Shown in pieces: positions 10,935 to 21,479 of a DNA stretch of 64,000 nt. The DNA comes from Mytilisepta virgata (taxonomy: Eukaryota > Mollusca > Bivalvia > Mytilida > Mytilidae). The position numbers were made by a program, and so were the translations under genes. How positions within the stretch are numbered: the first letter of the stretch is position 1; each line of letters opens with the position of its first letter. Under the pieces are notes generated by a model. It was not told the origin of the DNA. It saw nothing but the letters and a program-made list of their open reading frames with translations, and ran no database searches. The DNA lies in NCBI GenBank assembly GCA_028015205.1, contig CM051518.1, forward strand, positions 34,996,001 to 35,060,000, in the 5' to 3' direction.

Positions 10935-11399
10935 GTGGTAGCTGCACTTAAGTTTTTGATGGATGGCGTTTTTGTTCACTGTGGGGGTTCCATGTGTCGC
11001 TGGGTTGTCGGAGTTCCAGTGGGGACTTGCTGTGCACCACTTCTTGCACACCTGTTTCTGTGTTGTTGCGGATCGCAATTTATGTCTAAGGTGAGCAGGG
11101 ACCCGGTGGGACAACATCTGATACAAAAATTTTGTGACACTTTTATATATTTGGATGATGTTTTAGCTGTCAGTGGTGGTGACTTCGGTGTGTGTACTAG
11201 GGGGATTTGTCCTGTTGGGCTTGCTATGGATGAAGCTGATGCTGACAATGAACACTGCCCTTTCCTAGATCTTGAGATCTATATCTCTCAATATAGCTCA
11301 ATACTAAAATTTACGATAAGAAATGATTTTTCATTTCCTATGGTTAATTATCCATTTTTAGATAGCGACGTTCCCTTGGCACCATCATATGGTGTTTAA
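10935..11399 (+). pseudogene. Reverse transcriptase fragment of a retroelement
   Basis: The 154-residue frame contains GVPVGTCCAPLLAHLFL (an RT palm motif), then FIYLDDVLA with the catalytic YxDD, then a span with PFLDLEIYIS, and FSFPMVNYPFLDSDVPLAPS before the stop at 11397-11399. This is the order of conserved segments 4-6 of RT proteins that are repeated widely in bivalve genomes (the 'GIPMGTNCAPLLADLFL...YIDDVL...FPIVNFPFL' type). The upstream RT segments are missing, and the frame is broken by stops beyond 11400, although related residues continue to about 11730. Probably a 5'-truncated, inactive copy. Whether it is LINE- or Penelope-like cannot be decided here. Confidence 0.75.
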
Positions 11400-12740
11400 T
11401 ATCTCAACTTGTTTGATTCACTCGCGTATGTAACAACGTATTTGATGTTAATGAAAGAAATCTGTATTACTGAAAAATTATTACACCAGGTATTTCGATA
11501 TCACAAACTTTTACTAAATTTTATCATCGGTTCAAGGACACCATTTGTAAATATAAATCAACGTGCAAACATCTTGTATGTTTAGGTATTTCACATCCCA
11601 TCTTTTATGGTAATATTCTATACACAGCACAAAAATGTCGTCATTCAACTGAAACGCTAACCAAACCTTTGAACAGACTTATCCACAAGGGATATAGTTA
11701 CGATACTGTTGTCCAGTCATTAAAGGTGGCATTTTTTGGAATTAATATTGATTGAATCATAAGGTCTTTCCATCGGAAATATAAATACATTTATTCTAAC
11801 ACCAGTTGTTGGCATGATACGGGTTATGTTCTTCTCGTATAATTTATGATGGTATGATGCTAAACCCCTAGCGGGAGGGATTGCGGCTGATTTTCTATAT
11901 GATAGAGACATAATCTTTCGATCAGTTTAATTGAGGTCTGGAGCTGACATCGGGGGCGGGTCCAGGTGAGGGCCTAATGGACTTCCCCCCCCCACCCCTT
12001 AAAAAAACAAACAAACAAACTATCGTAATCTGCTTATATTGTATTGAATATGGCAATTTATCATATTCATTAATTAAACACCTACTCTCATTTCTTTTTA
12101 AAGCAAGTCAGGAACCGTTACATTAGTGCATTTCACAATTATTTTATGTTTTTTAGCAAAAAAAAAGGTCAAAAGAATTTTTCGCCTCGCTCCGCTCGGC
12201 CAAAGTTTTACTGTACGCCCCCCTTTCAAATATCCTGGAAACGAACCTGGACATGTCAGTAACTGCTAGTAGTCCTTTGTTAATATATATTGATCATTGT
12301 CATTTTGCTTAGTTTCTTCTATTACCATTTTTAACATCGGACTCGGACATCTTTTGAACTGAGTTTTACTGTGTGTATCGCTGTGTGTTTGTTTATTCCA
12401 CGTTGGCTAGATGTATAGGGGAGGGTTGAGATCTCATAAAACACGTTTAACCCCGCCGCATTATATGCGCCTGTCCCAAGTCAGGAACCTCTAGCCTTTG
12501 TTAGTCTTGTGTGTTTTTTTTTAAATTTTGGTTCATTTGTATGTTTTGGAGTTTAGTGTGCCGTATGCATTATTGTTTAGGGGCCAGCTGAAATCCGGAT
12601 GCGGGATTTTCTCGCTGCGTTGGAGACCCATTGGTAGCCTTGAGCTGTTGTTTTTGCTCTTTAGTCGGGTTGTTGTCTCTTTAACACATTCCTTGTTTCC
12701 ATTCTCTATTCTACAACGTTTTATTGTCATATTTTAGCTC
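11400..12740 (+). mobile_element. 3' remainder of the retroelement, with a nested insertion
   Basis: The decayed coding tail (to about 11730) is followed by a non-coding tail with 'aaccccgccgcattatatgcgcctgtcccaagtcagg' and 'ggggccagctgaa...ctcgctgcgttggagacc', ending 'tttctattctacaacgttttattgtcat'. From memory this tail is one of the commonest dispersed sequences in mussel transcripts. It is interrupted at about 11950-12252 by a G/C-ended insert (entry below). Confidence 0.6.
11950..12252. mobile_element. Short insertion inside the retroelement tail
   Basis: The tail sequence 'gagctgacat...gtcagtaactgc' is split by a segment starting 'cgggggcgggtccagg' and ending 'cctggaaacgaacctg'. The bases GACAT appear on both sides, which suggests a 5-bp target duplication. 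The ends pair weakly ('gggtccagg' / 'acctgg'). Confidence 0.45.
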
Positions 12741-13265
12741 ACCTGCATGGATGAAAGATTCATGTAGAGCTGCTAGAACTTCCTGTAATCTATTGTTCCT
12801 CAGTCTTACATATTCCCTGTAGGTCAAACTTTACATTTTGGTTTTCTCCTCTGAAATCCCTTAGTTACATTTATTCTTGAATCATCCTATTTCAGAATTC
12901 AGACAATGCCTATCAACAAAGATGGGTGACACAACTTGGTTCAATAAAGAACCTTAACTCAAAATTTGCTGAAAACCATATGTTCATTTGTTACCAAACT
13001 TGAAATCACTATTCCTTACATATTCTTCTATCCGATTCCATGAACCCCTAAATAAATGTAGAGCCATTTGGGAAAATCTTGCCAAAAAACACATGGCCAA
13101 TTGTATGTAACCAGACTTGCCTGGTCCTCATGCAGTCATCTTTGAGGTTTAGTTATTTGAACACTACACGTGAACATAGAGACAAACAGGGAAAAATTAA
13201 CTTGTCAGAAACTACTTTATGTTGGTAATCAAAATGTAGAGAAAGGTTAACCCACTGTAAATAGA
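12735..13265 (-). repeat. Diverged family A-like sequence
   Basis: It begins 'ttttagctcacctgcatgg', like the 3' end of a family A copy read backwards. The remainder is too decayed to follow in detail. Confidence 0.35.
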
Positions 13266-13270
13266 ATAAA

Positions 13271-13680
13271 CTAGAGGCTCCCTTGGGTCTGTATCGCTTT
13301 CCTAGAAATCATTTGCAGATTTAAAGAAGAATAAATTGTCTGACTATGTCCATTTAGGTTGACAGTCTGGAACATTGTTGTCGAGTTGGGTTTAAATTGG
13401 ACACTGGTTTTGCCAAATTAGATTCCAAATTTCTCTCTGATTTCAGACAAGACGATTTTTAAGTCAATTTTGTCATAGTGTCCTATTTTAAACTATGTTT
13501 GGCTCTGGTTGCCATCTTAAATGGAGGCGGGGTCATCGGATATATTTCTGACAGAGGACCACCTGAAGACAATTGCTGCCAAAATTTTGTTCCAATAGGC
13601 ACAGTGGTTTCAGAGAAGATTTTTAAAGGAAAGTTTACGACGACGGACACCACGTGATGGCAATAACTCACATATATATA
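13271..13680 (+). mobile_element. Family A repeat, short copy
   Basis: It starts 'ctagaggctcccttgggtct', contains 'catagtgtcctattttaaac' and 'tggttgccatcttaaatgg', and ends 'gacggacaccacgtgatggc' with a decayed 3' hairpin. Confidence 0.6.
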
Positions 13681-13878
13681 GCCCTTTTGGTCATGCAGAT
13701 GAGTATCTAATGATTAATTAACTACTAGTACTATTTTATATTATTTCCTGTTGTAGCCTTTGATTTTTGTTTAACTTAGTCGGTGCTTGTGGATGTGTTC
13801 CCACCATTCTGATAGATTCTAGTGGCGTGTGAAATAATCAGAAAGAGGCCTAGATGACCATGTATTCTCGGTTGTTTG

Positions 13879-14023
13879 TCATAACTGCCAATTATCACTT
13901 AGGTTTTGAATTTTAATCCATTCCTTGACAAACTTTGCAACTTTCCCTTTGGAAATCGGTGTTCTCTTCAAGTACTTTGGCTTCTTCCAACAAAGACTTG
14001 CTTCTACAATATTACCAGTTACA
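13879..14023 (-). CDS. Probable terminal exon of an unidentified - strand gene
   Basis: On the - strand, acceptor 'ttttttactgacctcag' precedes 14023. The frame VTGNIVEASLCWKKPKYLKR followed by TPISKGKVAKFVKEWIKIQN and LSDNWQL ends with TGA at 13879-13881. The residue mix (basic and aromatic, few of the F/I/Y/K runs seen in shadow ORFs) and the acceptor look like a real last coding exon. The first base completes a codon begun in an earlier exon (phase 2), so at least one more exon must lie upstream at higher coordinates; none was found with confidence. No poly(A) hexamer is seen nearby. The family is not recognised. Confidence 0.4.
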
Positions 14024-14039
14024 CTGAGGTCAGTAAAAA

Positions 14040-15400
14040 AACAAATCATTTAATATTTTGACGTATTGGTTCTTCATATAAATTCCAGATTTAGATTGAT
14101 TTTTGGTCAAAGAGGATTAGCCTGTTTTTTTTTCATTTATCTATTTAAAAAAATTATATTCATATTGTATTTGATTTTGTTGGGCTATTTTTCATTGAAC
14201 TATATAATGAGGATATATAAAGAAGAGTACACGTATTGCATCAGCAGCATAGTTTAAATCGTCACACATGTATAGTGATTCTTAACCCCTCCTTTTTTCA
14301 TCAGCTATATACGTAGTGAGCAACAGTTACAAATAAAGTGACCCAGACTAAATATGAAAAGCAACTCGACTTTTTCAGGACGAAAAGGGGTAGAGCCACT
14401 TTCCCCTGTAAATATTTCACTCATAACCACGGGTTTTAATGTTAAATATTTACTTAATTTTTATCGTAAACAATTGTACATATGCAATCCATTTTATGTT
14501 AACAAACAGAAAGTTCAAGTTTTCTACCTATAGAGGACGTTTATACAGGCGATTTGGGTCATTTTTTTTTCACTTTTGGAACATTGCCAAGAAGGACATT
14601 CAGAACCATTCTTGCCCAAGACCACAAATATAATCCCTTATATAAATTTACTGTATTTCTGCCATTTTTTATTTTCTACCCCTTATTAAAACATGTTTTT
14701 TTTTTGTTCTAAATTAATCCTAGTGATGTTTAAATGGATATTTTAAAAAGTTTGAATGAGCTGTCATAAGTAAAAGGGAAAGATAAGTTTATAGGATGTG
14801 GTCTGCTGTCTTCTGCTACCATAGAAGATATTTTTTGAGTTAGCACTGATGTTTTTTTTTTTAATTTTGATATTATGAAAACTCGCCTTTTCTCATGTTT
14901 CTAAAGCTCGCGCAAATAAATTTTATATTTTCCGACAATGAATATGTATTGTATATATAATAGTCCCAGTTTACAGTTTAATATTTTATAAAAAGTCCTA
15001 ATCACATGAAATTTGTTTGTTTTGTTAACTGTATTGTCTGTAGAAATTATATTATTGGTATTATCATCTTCTGAGGGACAAAATGCTAACTATATATGTT
15101 GCAATAAACTTTTCCCGCCTTTTTTATGGTAAAATATTTATTTAAAATCCAGTATTGTGAAAAAATTGACCAATTTTTTTTAGATGAATATTCATCTTTG
15201 TTTATTAAACAAAATATAAATGAAAACGTGGGGTCATCGTACTGGAAAGAGAGATATTTCGAAAAAAGGCATACAATTTTTAAATGGTGGGAATAAATTG
15301 CGCCAATTGTGAAAGCAACGTCTTTTAAACGTTAGACAGAGTTAGTGATGTTTTCACGGGTTATATGGATGAATATAAGCCCCGTTAACTCTCTACGGAG
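14040..15400. other. Unassigned A/T-rich sequence
   Basis: No repeats in common with the other families and no convincing exons. The + strand ORFs at 14066-14257 and 14439-14633 are rich in F, I, Y and K and look like chance frames. Confidence 0.4.
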
Positions 15401-15488
15401 GCCGACGACGACGACAGGCTTATACCATAATACGACCACAAATATTTGCGGTCGTATAAAGATGAACTGGATATATTCGGAATTCTAA

Positions 15489-15594
15489 CTGAACATCACA
15501 GGCGCTTGTCTCAGAAAAAAATTTACTATATATGCCAAGTGACTTGGCATATATAGTAAATTTTTTTTCTGAGACAAGCGCCTGTGCTGAACAT
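15489..15594. mobile_element. 90-bp near-perfect palindrome with 8-bp target duplication
   Basis: The arms 15497-15540 and 15543-15586 are identical inverted copies except for one base in an A/T run (outer end CACAGGCGCTTGTCTCAG). They are separated by a 2-3 base loop. CTGAACAT flanks the palindrome exactly on both sides (15489-15496 and 15587-15594). A palindrome with a perfect 8-bp duplication is what a minimal hAT-type MITE looks like. The very low arm divergence suggests recent insertion or repair by arm conversion. Confidence 0.75.
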
Positions 15595-15877
15595 ATAGTA
15601 AGTATACTGATGCTAGATACATGCATCCGTCAGTTATAAAAGAATTGCATATATTAAATGATTTCTTTAAATGATTTCGGGTGTACAATATTTACAGTTT
15701 TCATTTCTTTTTTTTGTAATGAAAAGTAATTAAATGTTATTGATACTAACACCAAAAAAATTGTAAGAGTAGTAAGGAGTATGCAGTACGACATTAAAAA
15801 ATTAATTTCCGTCAGATACGGGTAAAGATAAATTTACCGAGAAAAATCTATTAGTCAAAATGAAGCTAGTGGTTGCA

Positions 15878-15911
15878 TTTAATAATAATAATAATAATAT
15901 TTATTATAATC

Positions 15912-15960
<49 letters not shown>
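15878..15960. repeat. (AAT)n microsatellite
   Basis: Two runs of AAT/TAA trinucleotides separated by 'tatttattataatctat'. Pure over the last 45 bp or so. Confidence 0.9.
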
Positions 15961-16329
15961 GTTAAAAAATACAATAAAACATTAGTTGATTTCATGTTCA
16001 TGACCTGAGATATATGAAAATTATGTCCATATACATGTAGTTCAGACCCGCATTATTTGACCTAGGAGATACAAGAGCCTCTATTTCGGAGATTGACTTT
16101 CCACATGAGAAACATTTTCTAGATTACGCAGGTGCAATTTTTTTTAAATTCAATTGTATTGTTATATGAAAATTCACTATGAAGTAATTGTGGCCGGTCT
16201 CGAACCTTCTTCTCTAATACGAAAGGAGGCCCATAAACTCTCTTAAAGGAAAAAAATCGTTCTGGTTCCGACTGTCCTTCACGTTTAAAAATTGTCCTAA
16301 AGTCTTAATTTGGCAATTTTGTGTTAAAA

Positions 16330-16350
16330 CTGCCCCCCCCCCCCCCCCCG
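16330..16350. repeat. Poly(C) run
   Basis: About 18 C in a row. Similar C runs occur at 17346-17360 and 18674-18687, so this 2.4-kb stretch has three C tracts, unlike the rest of the window. Confidence 0.85.
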
Positions 16351-17505
16351 AGTGATATTCAAGTATATAGAAAATTTTTTAGTAGCCTATATAGTTGTAA
16401 GTTTTTATTAGAATAACTTTATAGACGGTCCTGGAAGTGAAATAATTACAGGGGAAAATGGCCCTACTTCTTTGTCTTACCTTAAATATGTACACATGTG
16501 AATAATAACGATAATATATACAATAATTCCCGGTGAGTTTTGGAGGTTAAGACTAAATAGGCCACTTGACCATTGTCGATTTTAATATTTGACATCTTTA
16601 ACAGTAATTCCAGAATAAACAAAACCTTCAATTTAGGGGTTAAATATGACAATAGAAGCGTTTTTTTCAAGTTTTGAGTGTAAAATCTTTTTTGTAGTAA
16701 TTACCACCGAAAGTTACGAACACTGATCTTACGCAATCTCACCTGGAACAAATATCCATGCCATTATTGTTGCCACCGACTTTACGTCTGTCGTTATTAT
16801 ATATCCATTCGTCGAACATCCTCCAATAAAACTTTTACAATGAATGCTTCTCTGAAACCATGCACCATACCAATTACGTCCAATTAAACTTAGCAGCAGT
16901 GGTCCTGAGCTTGTATTGTCCTTTCAGAACTGATCATGATCAACCAGTATCTTGGAGCATAGAAATTTCACTGAAAGATCTTTTTGCCCAAAACCAGCAA
17001 ATTGGAACGAAAATTCGTCTAAGTAAGGTCTTCCTCTGAACAGTTTACCACAAGTCTCTATATATATGGCATCGTTCAAATAAAGATGCTAATGTCCGAA
17101 ACCACTGCTTATTTCACATAAATTTTGCAACAATTAATGGTCCTTAGGGAATGAAATTTGAAATAAAAAGGCTAGACCATGATTTTGTCAAAATAAAAAG
17201 CCAGAATCACTTTAGGTATAAAAATATGCTGGACCTGTGACAATCAGTAATTTTTTATAGGTTTGATTGAAAATGAAAATTGTTAGGCCGTCCTGGACCA
17301 TAATTACGGCAAAAAAAATAGACAGGATCAAACATTCCATCCTAGCCCCCCCCCCCCCCCCAAAAAAAATAAAATCTAATGGTTGCCTTATAGACTAGCA
17401 TCGTTCAATCGTTTAGAATTTTATCCAGTTAAAGATCATCTGAAGTCATTACCATTATCATTTTTATTTGCTATTCATATATTACTGCTATATTAAATCT
17501 AATTG

Positions 17506-17760
17506 GAGCATATATGTGTGTATCTTGTATCTTGTATATATATGCATGAATTTCCATATGTAACAATATTAATTAGACAGGAGACAGCTCTAAGAATGTT
17601 TTAGAAGCAAAACACCAAGAACATAGATAATTTATTCCTTTAGAATTTAATATTGGACATATAACGCGTCATTTGATTGGTCAGTTTTTTTCGTCTATCA
17701 TATATCATAGACTAAATTTTATGTTATACTATGACGTCATTAAAGGGAATCCCGACGTTT
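17506..17760 (+). repeat. Duplicated segment, copy 1
   Basis: Shares the order 'tatcttgt..atatatgc.tgaatttccata', 'aacaatattaattagacagg', 'taatattggacata', 'acgcgtcatttgattggtca', 'catagactaaatttt' and 'ctatgacgtcattaaagg' with 18112-18318. It contains an inverted CCAAT box and a TGACGTCA octamer (CRE/ATF type). Confidence 0.7.
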
Positions 17761-18111
17761 TAGAATAATAACAATCCAAAGATACTGATATTAGATATAG
17801 TAAATTTATACGACGCATTTCAAGGAGTTACCTCTCATCAGCAGCATTAAAACCGAAACATTTGGAAGACCAAAAAAAAAACAAACTTACATTAAACAAG
17901 AAGTACTCAACCAAAAATACCGAAATAGGAAGCCAAATTTCAGCTAAGGAGATCTACCATGTGCAATACAAGGAATGAACCCTTAGTATTTCTATTATTT
18001 TTGAATTTTGCTAAATACTGGTAATTTCTGTAACAAATCAATGTATGATCATTTCAGACAAGTCTGCATGACGACTGGGTTGGCGAATACCCTCGGGGAC
18101 CTAGGGTCCAC

Positions 18112-18318
18112 CAGCAGATCTTGTATCTTGTGTATATATGCCTGAATTTCCATATTTAACAATATTAATTAGACAGGAGACAGTAATTATAAACCTTCAT
18201 GAGCTCTAAGCATGTCTTAAATAATTTAATATTGGACATAACGCGTCATTTGATTGGTCAGTCGTCTCATATCATAGACTAAATTTTCTTCTCTGCTATG
18301 ACGTCATTAAAGGAAATC
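18112..18318 (+). repeat. Duplicated segment, copy 2
   Basis: Second copy of 17506-17760, about 600 bp downstream in the same orientation, with the same ATTGG and TGACGTCA motifs at the same relative places. Copy 2 lacks part of the interior after 'gacaggagacag'. Confidence 0.7.
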
Positions 18319-18816
18319 AATGATATTTAGATACGTGAATTGCGGCAAATTCTGGTCAAGATTTTACAAAACCGGCGGAGATTTCGGGTCGGGATTTTTC
18401 GACACTCTGGAGAAATCCGTTCAGGATTTTAAAACACTTTCTTTTTTTATAAAGCATTAAGAAGAATTCAGGTAGACTTTTCACAATGTTTAATGTATAA
18501 ATATATGTCTCATCATGATACGGAAACTGCATGCCTTTTATTATTTTTGGATAATTTCGGGTATGTAATTTTAGCTTTCCTGGACATTTTCGAGTCACGA
18601 TATAACGTGGATAATTTCGGGTAGGGTTTATGAGTTCACCGACGCACCCCCCTCATAAAATGGTCAAGTTACTCCCCCCCCCCCCCGGGATAAATGTTGA
18701 CGAAACATGAAAAAATTTTCTTCGCTTTGTCATGTCGTATGATTTGAAAGAAGAGATTATGCGTGAGTAATAACATAAAAATCCCTAATACACCGAATGC
18801 GTGAAGGTTTAGCAAA

Positions 18817-18842
18817 GCCAGAGACATATATATGTCTCTGGC
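18817..18842. repeat. Perfect 26-bp palindrome
   Basis: The half-site GCCAGAGACATAT is followed directly by its reverse complement. It is flanked on both sides by 'caaag', so it may be a very short insertion with a direct repeat. Confidence 0.7.
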
Positions 18843-19059
18843 AAAGCCTCCCCCCCCGAAAGGAACATGGCTTTTATTACTGTTAAAAAAATCTTTATCT
18901 TGAAAAAAATCTCGCTCCCACTTCATGTTTCTTGGAAAGATGTCTGTTGTTTTGATGTTCATTCCTGAATTCAGTTGCACCGCATTTAATCGGTGTTACG
19001 ACTCGCCGGATCGAAAAAATCGACAAGGTTATCTCCCATTAACCACAGACTATATAGTC

Positions 19060-19269
19060 CTACATGTTGTATGACGATGTGGAAAAGCTCCCGGAAAAAG
19101 TAAAACCGTTCAAACGACTGCTGTTGTTTTTTGAGGTGGGTATTTTTTGTACATAGCTATTGTAGATTTTAGCAACTTGACCAGCAAGACTTTCAAAGGT
19201 CTGGACATTAGAATTCATGTCATGTATGAAATTATTTTCAGTTGAAACTTTTAACGTCTCGTCCAACAT
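19060..19269 (-). CDS. Hypothetical 69-residue protein, or first exon of a - strand gene
   Basis: Starts MLDETLKVSTENNF, has a hydrophilic, helix-prone stretch NVQTFESLAGQVAKIYNSYV, and ends GSFSTSSYNM. Composition is more protein-like than most ORFs here. The start lies about 320 bp from the first transcribed segment of the + strand gene at 19586, so the two could share a divergent promoter. A weak donor ('ctatgtacaa') after YNSY would also allow it to be a first exon, possibly of the gene ending at 13879. An upstream out-of-frame ATG lies just before the start. Not recognised as any family. Confidence 0.3.
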   Translation of the reverse strand: MLDETLKVSTENNFIHDMNSNVQTFESLAGQVAKIYNSYVQKIPTSKNNSSRLNGFTFSGSFSTSSYNM

Positions 19270-19610
19270 GACAAAAACATGGTTTCACTGGAATTTCAAA
19301 TAAAGAACAGCGAGCAGAAAAGTAAGATAACAGTTAATTTGAGGGAGGGTTAAATCGTTTTATATTTGCACGAATCTATAAGAAACCTATGTAACTTGTG
19401 ATTGACTGACAATGTACACTATTTGATCTGGTCAGTGGTTGGAAAAAGGGCGTGATCGTTTATTTACAATAGTATATGTTTGCGTTGAATGCATAATTAC
19501 CAATACAGGTAGAGTTATTTTTAGTTGAAAACTTGTATCAGGTGTAAAAATTCATTGCCCTAGTTTGATCTTGTGTTTTTTTTAGAGTTTGACCACAAAG
19601 GGAGATAATT

Positions 19611-19829
19611 ATGGCAGACTGTGGCTGGCTCTGGAGTATATTGTGGGCTATTATCCTGCTGGTGTTTGGATGGCCAATTGGATTTATCTGTGCTGTATTT
19701 TACTGTTTACTAAGCCCATTTGCAGCATGTTGTCGTGGATGTAGTGAATTAATAAATTTGTTAGAAAGAGGTGTAAAACTACCTTTAACATGTTCTCAAA
19801 ATATGGTTAGTGGAAAGTCCATGTGTTAA
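19611..19829 (+). CDS. Small conserved-looking membrane protein, 72 residues
   Basis: The ATG is in good context (A at -3, G at +4). Residues 4-40 are hydrophobic (GWLWSILWAIILLVFGWPIG, FICAVFYCLLSPF) and read as one hairpin or two membrane segments. They are followed by a Cys pair (AACCRGC) and an amphipathic tail SELINLLERGVKLPLTCSQN ending MVSGKSMC. The pattern GWPIG...YCLLSPFAAC...LPLT...NMVSGK resembles short uncharacterised membrane proteins of molluscs and other invertebrates known to me only from memory. It is complete, with stop TAA at 19827. Composition and codon use differ from the surrounding A/T-rich DNA. Function unknown. Confidence 0.7.
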   Translation: MADCGWLWSILWAIILLVFGWPIGFICAVFYCLLSPFAACCRGCSELINLLERGVKLPLTCSQNMVSGKSMC

Positions 19830-20239
19830 TGAAGGTATAGTTAGAGACAAATACCACTCCACATTTTGCTGTTTTTAAGAAGACAATGCATTGAAAACCC
19901 TTCTTACTGGATATTTAACACAGTCTACCAAGACATGGAACAGCTTACAGATATTTTAGCATGGTTTTTCCCATCTTGTTACCATCACAATTTTATAAGA
20001 AACTATATAATGGAAACATTGCTTGTTTATGTTGCTTGCCAGAAAATCTCTAATATTTAAGATTTTTTTGTTTTGCTCTTTTTTTTGTTAATAGATTCCT
20101 TCATGTAAATTATGCTATTTTAATATTAACTTATACATGTAAAATATGATTTTATATTTTCATTCATTTCTACTATCGATCAACAGTTTTTAAAATGTTT
20201 TGTATATTATGATTATATGATGTTTACTTTTATTATTTT

Positions 20240-20245
20240 AATAAA
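20240..20245 (+). terminator. Poly(A) signal AATAAA
   Basis: AATAAA about 410 bp after the stop at 19829, in an A/T-rich 3' UTR. Confidence 0.6.
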
Positions 20246-20479
20246 CTTTAATGATAATGATTCAAGAGAGTGTCATTTTATTGATGCAAGGACTTAGATA
20301 CCAGTTTTGACATGTTTTTAAAAAAAAAAGAGCCTTTAGATAGTTGAATCTTGCTATGTCAAACTCATTTGTGGCAGTAATTTCTTTCAATTCCCATTTT
20401 TTTATTGCATTTTTGTCTTTGATGAGATGATGAATCTTAATTTAATGTAACTAAAGTATTCAAGACCCTTTCAATTAAA

Positions 20480-21460
20480 GAGCCTGTGGTGAGCAGGCTC
20501 ACATACCCTATGTCTCCAACCAAATTGGACCAGGCTATAATGACTTGCTAGCACATACACGACAGACATTTTTCCTCCTCAACTTTGTTCAGGATATATT
20601 TTTGCAATCCTCTTCCGAAAAAGTGGTTCCCTAATTCAGATTTTTCTGATAATCAAACCCATCCAAGGAACCTTCATTCAAATATGAAATGGAATCAAAC
20701 ATAATTTGCAGGCACTATTTGGGTGAAAAGAACATGGGTGGAAGATGCCAAAATCCAGAAATTGGGAAGAATCCAATAATTTTAAAATATTTTTTATAGG
20801 AATATATAGAAACTAAAATGGTGAAAAGTTCTGGAAAACTTTCAGACATGCAAGAATATGTGTTATTTTTGCAAGTCCTCGCAAAACCAGAAATCTATGA
20901 TTATGAAGTTCATTTCGTCCCCCCACTAATTTCGGTGTGTGGCTGTGTAACTCTTGGAGATGCAACCTTACAGCAAGTAATATGACTAAGTCGCTTGGTA
21001 TTGAAGAACTGAACTCATACGTATTCAGTCAATGATGTCCAATAAGTAGGTCAAAGTGACCTAATTTTGGTGGAAGGCTGTGTTACTCCCTAAGACACAC
21101 CCTGACACCAAGTAATGATTGTAGGTCGCTAGGTATCGGAAAACTGAACTTGGACATAAAACTTAACCAAAGTCAATAAAGCACAATAAGTAGGTCAATG
21201 TGACCTAATTTTGGTGGGAGGCTGTGTTGCTCCCCGAGATGCACCTTGACACCAATTAAAATGATTGTAGGTCCCTTGGTATTGGAGAAAATAACTTGGA
21301 CGTAAAACTTAAACCAAGTCAATGAAGCGCAATCAGTAGGTCAGAGTGACCTAATTTTGGTGGGAGGCTGTGTTACTCCCCGAGATGCATCCTCATACCA
21401 AGTAATATGATTGTAGGTCACTTTGTATGTTAAAACTGATTTTTTACATAAAACAAAAAA
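20480..21460 (+). mobile_element. Family F repeat: hairpin plus tandem units of about 140 bp
   Basis: Left hairpin GAGCCTG-TGGTGAG-CAGGCTC (20480-20500). From about 20920 there are at least three units with 'taggtca.agtgacctaattttgg', 'ggctgtgttactccc.gagatgca' and 'ccaagtaatatgattgtaggtc'. No clear right-hand hairpin. Confidence 0.6.
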
Positions 21461-21479
21461 AAAAAAAAAAGAAGAAAAT

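Larger units (their letters stand above)
19586..20265 (+). other. Transcript body of the small membrane protein gene
   Basis: A polypyrimidine tract and AG ('ttgtgtttttttttag', ending 19585) suggest a spliced 5' UTR whose first exon is further upstream. The coding exon is followed by an A/T-rich 3' UTR with AATAAA at 20240-20245. Confidence 0.5.
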
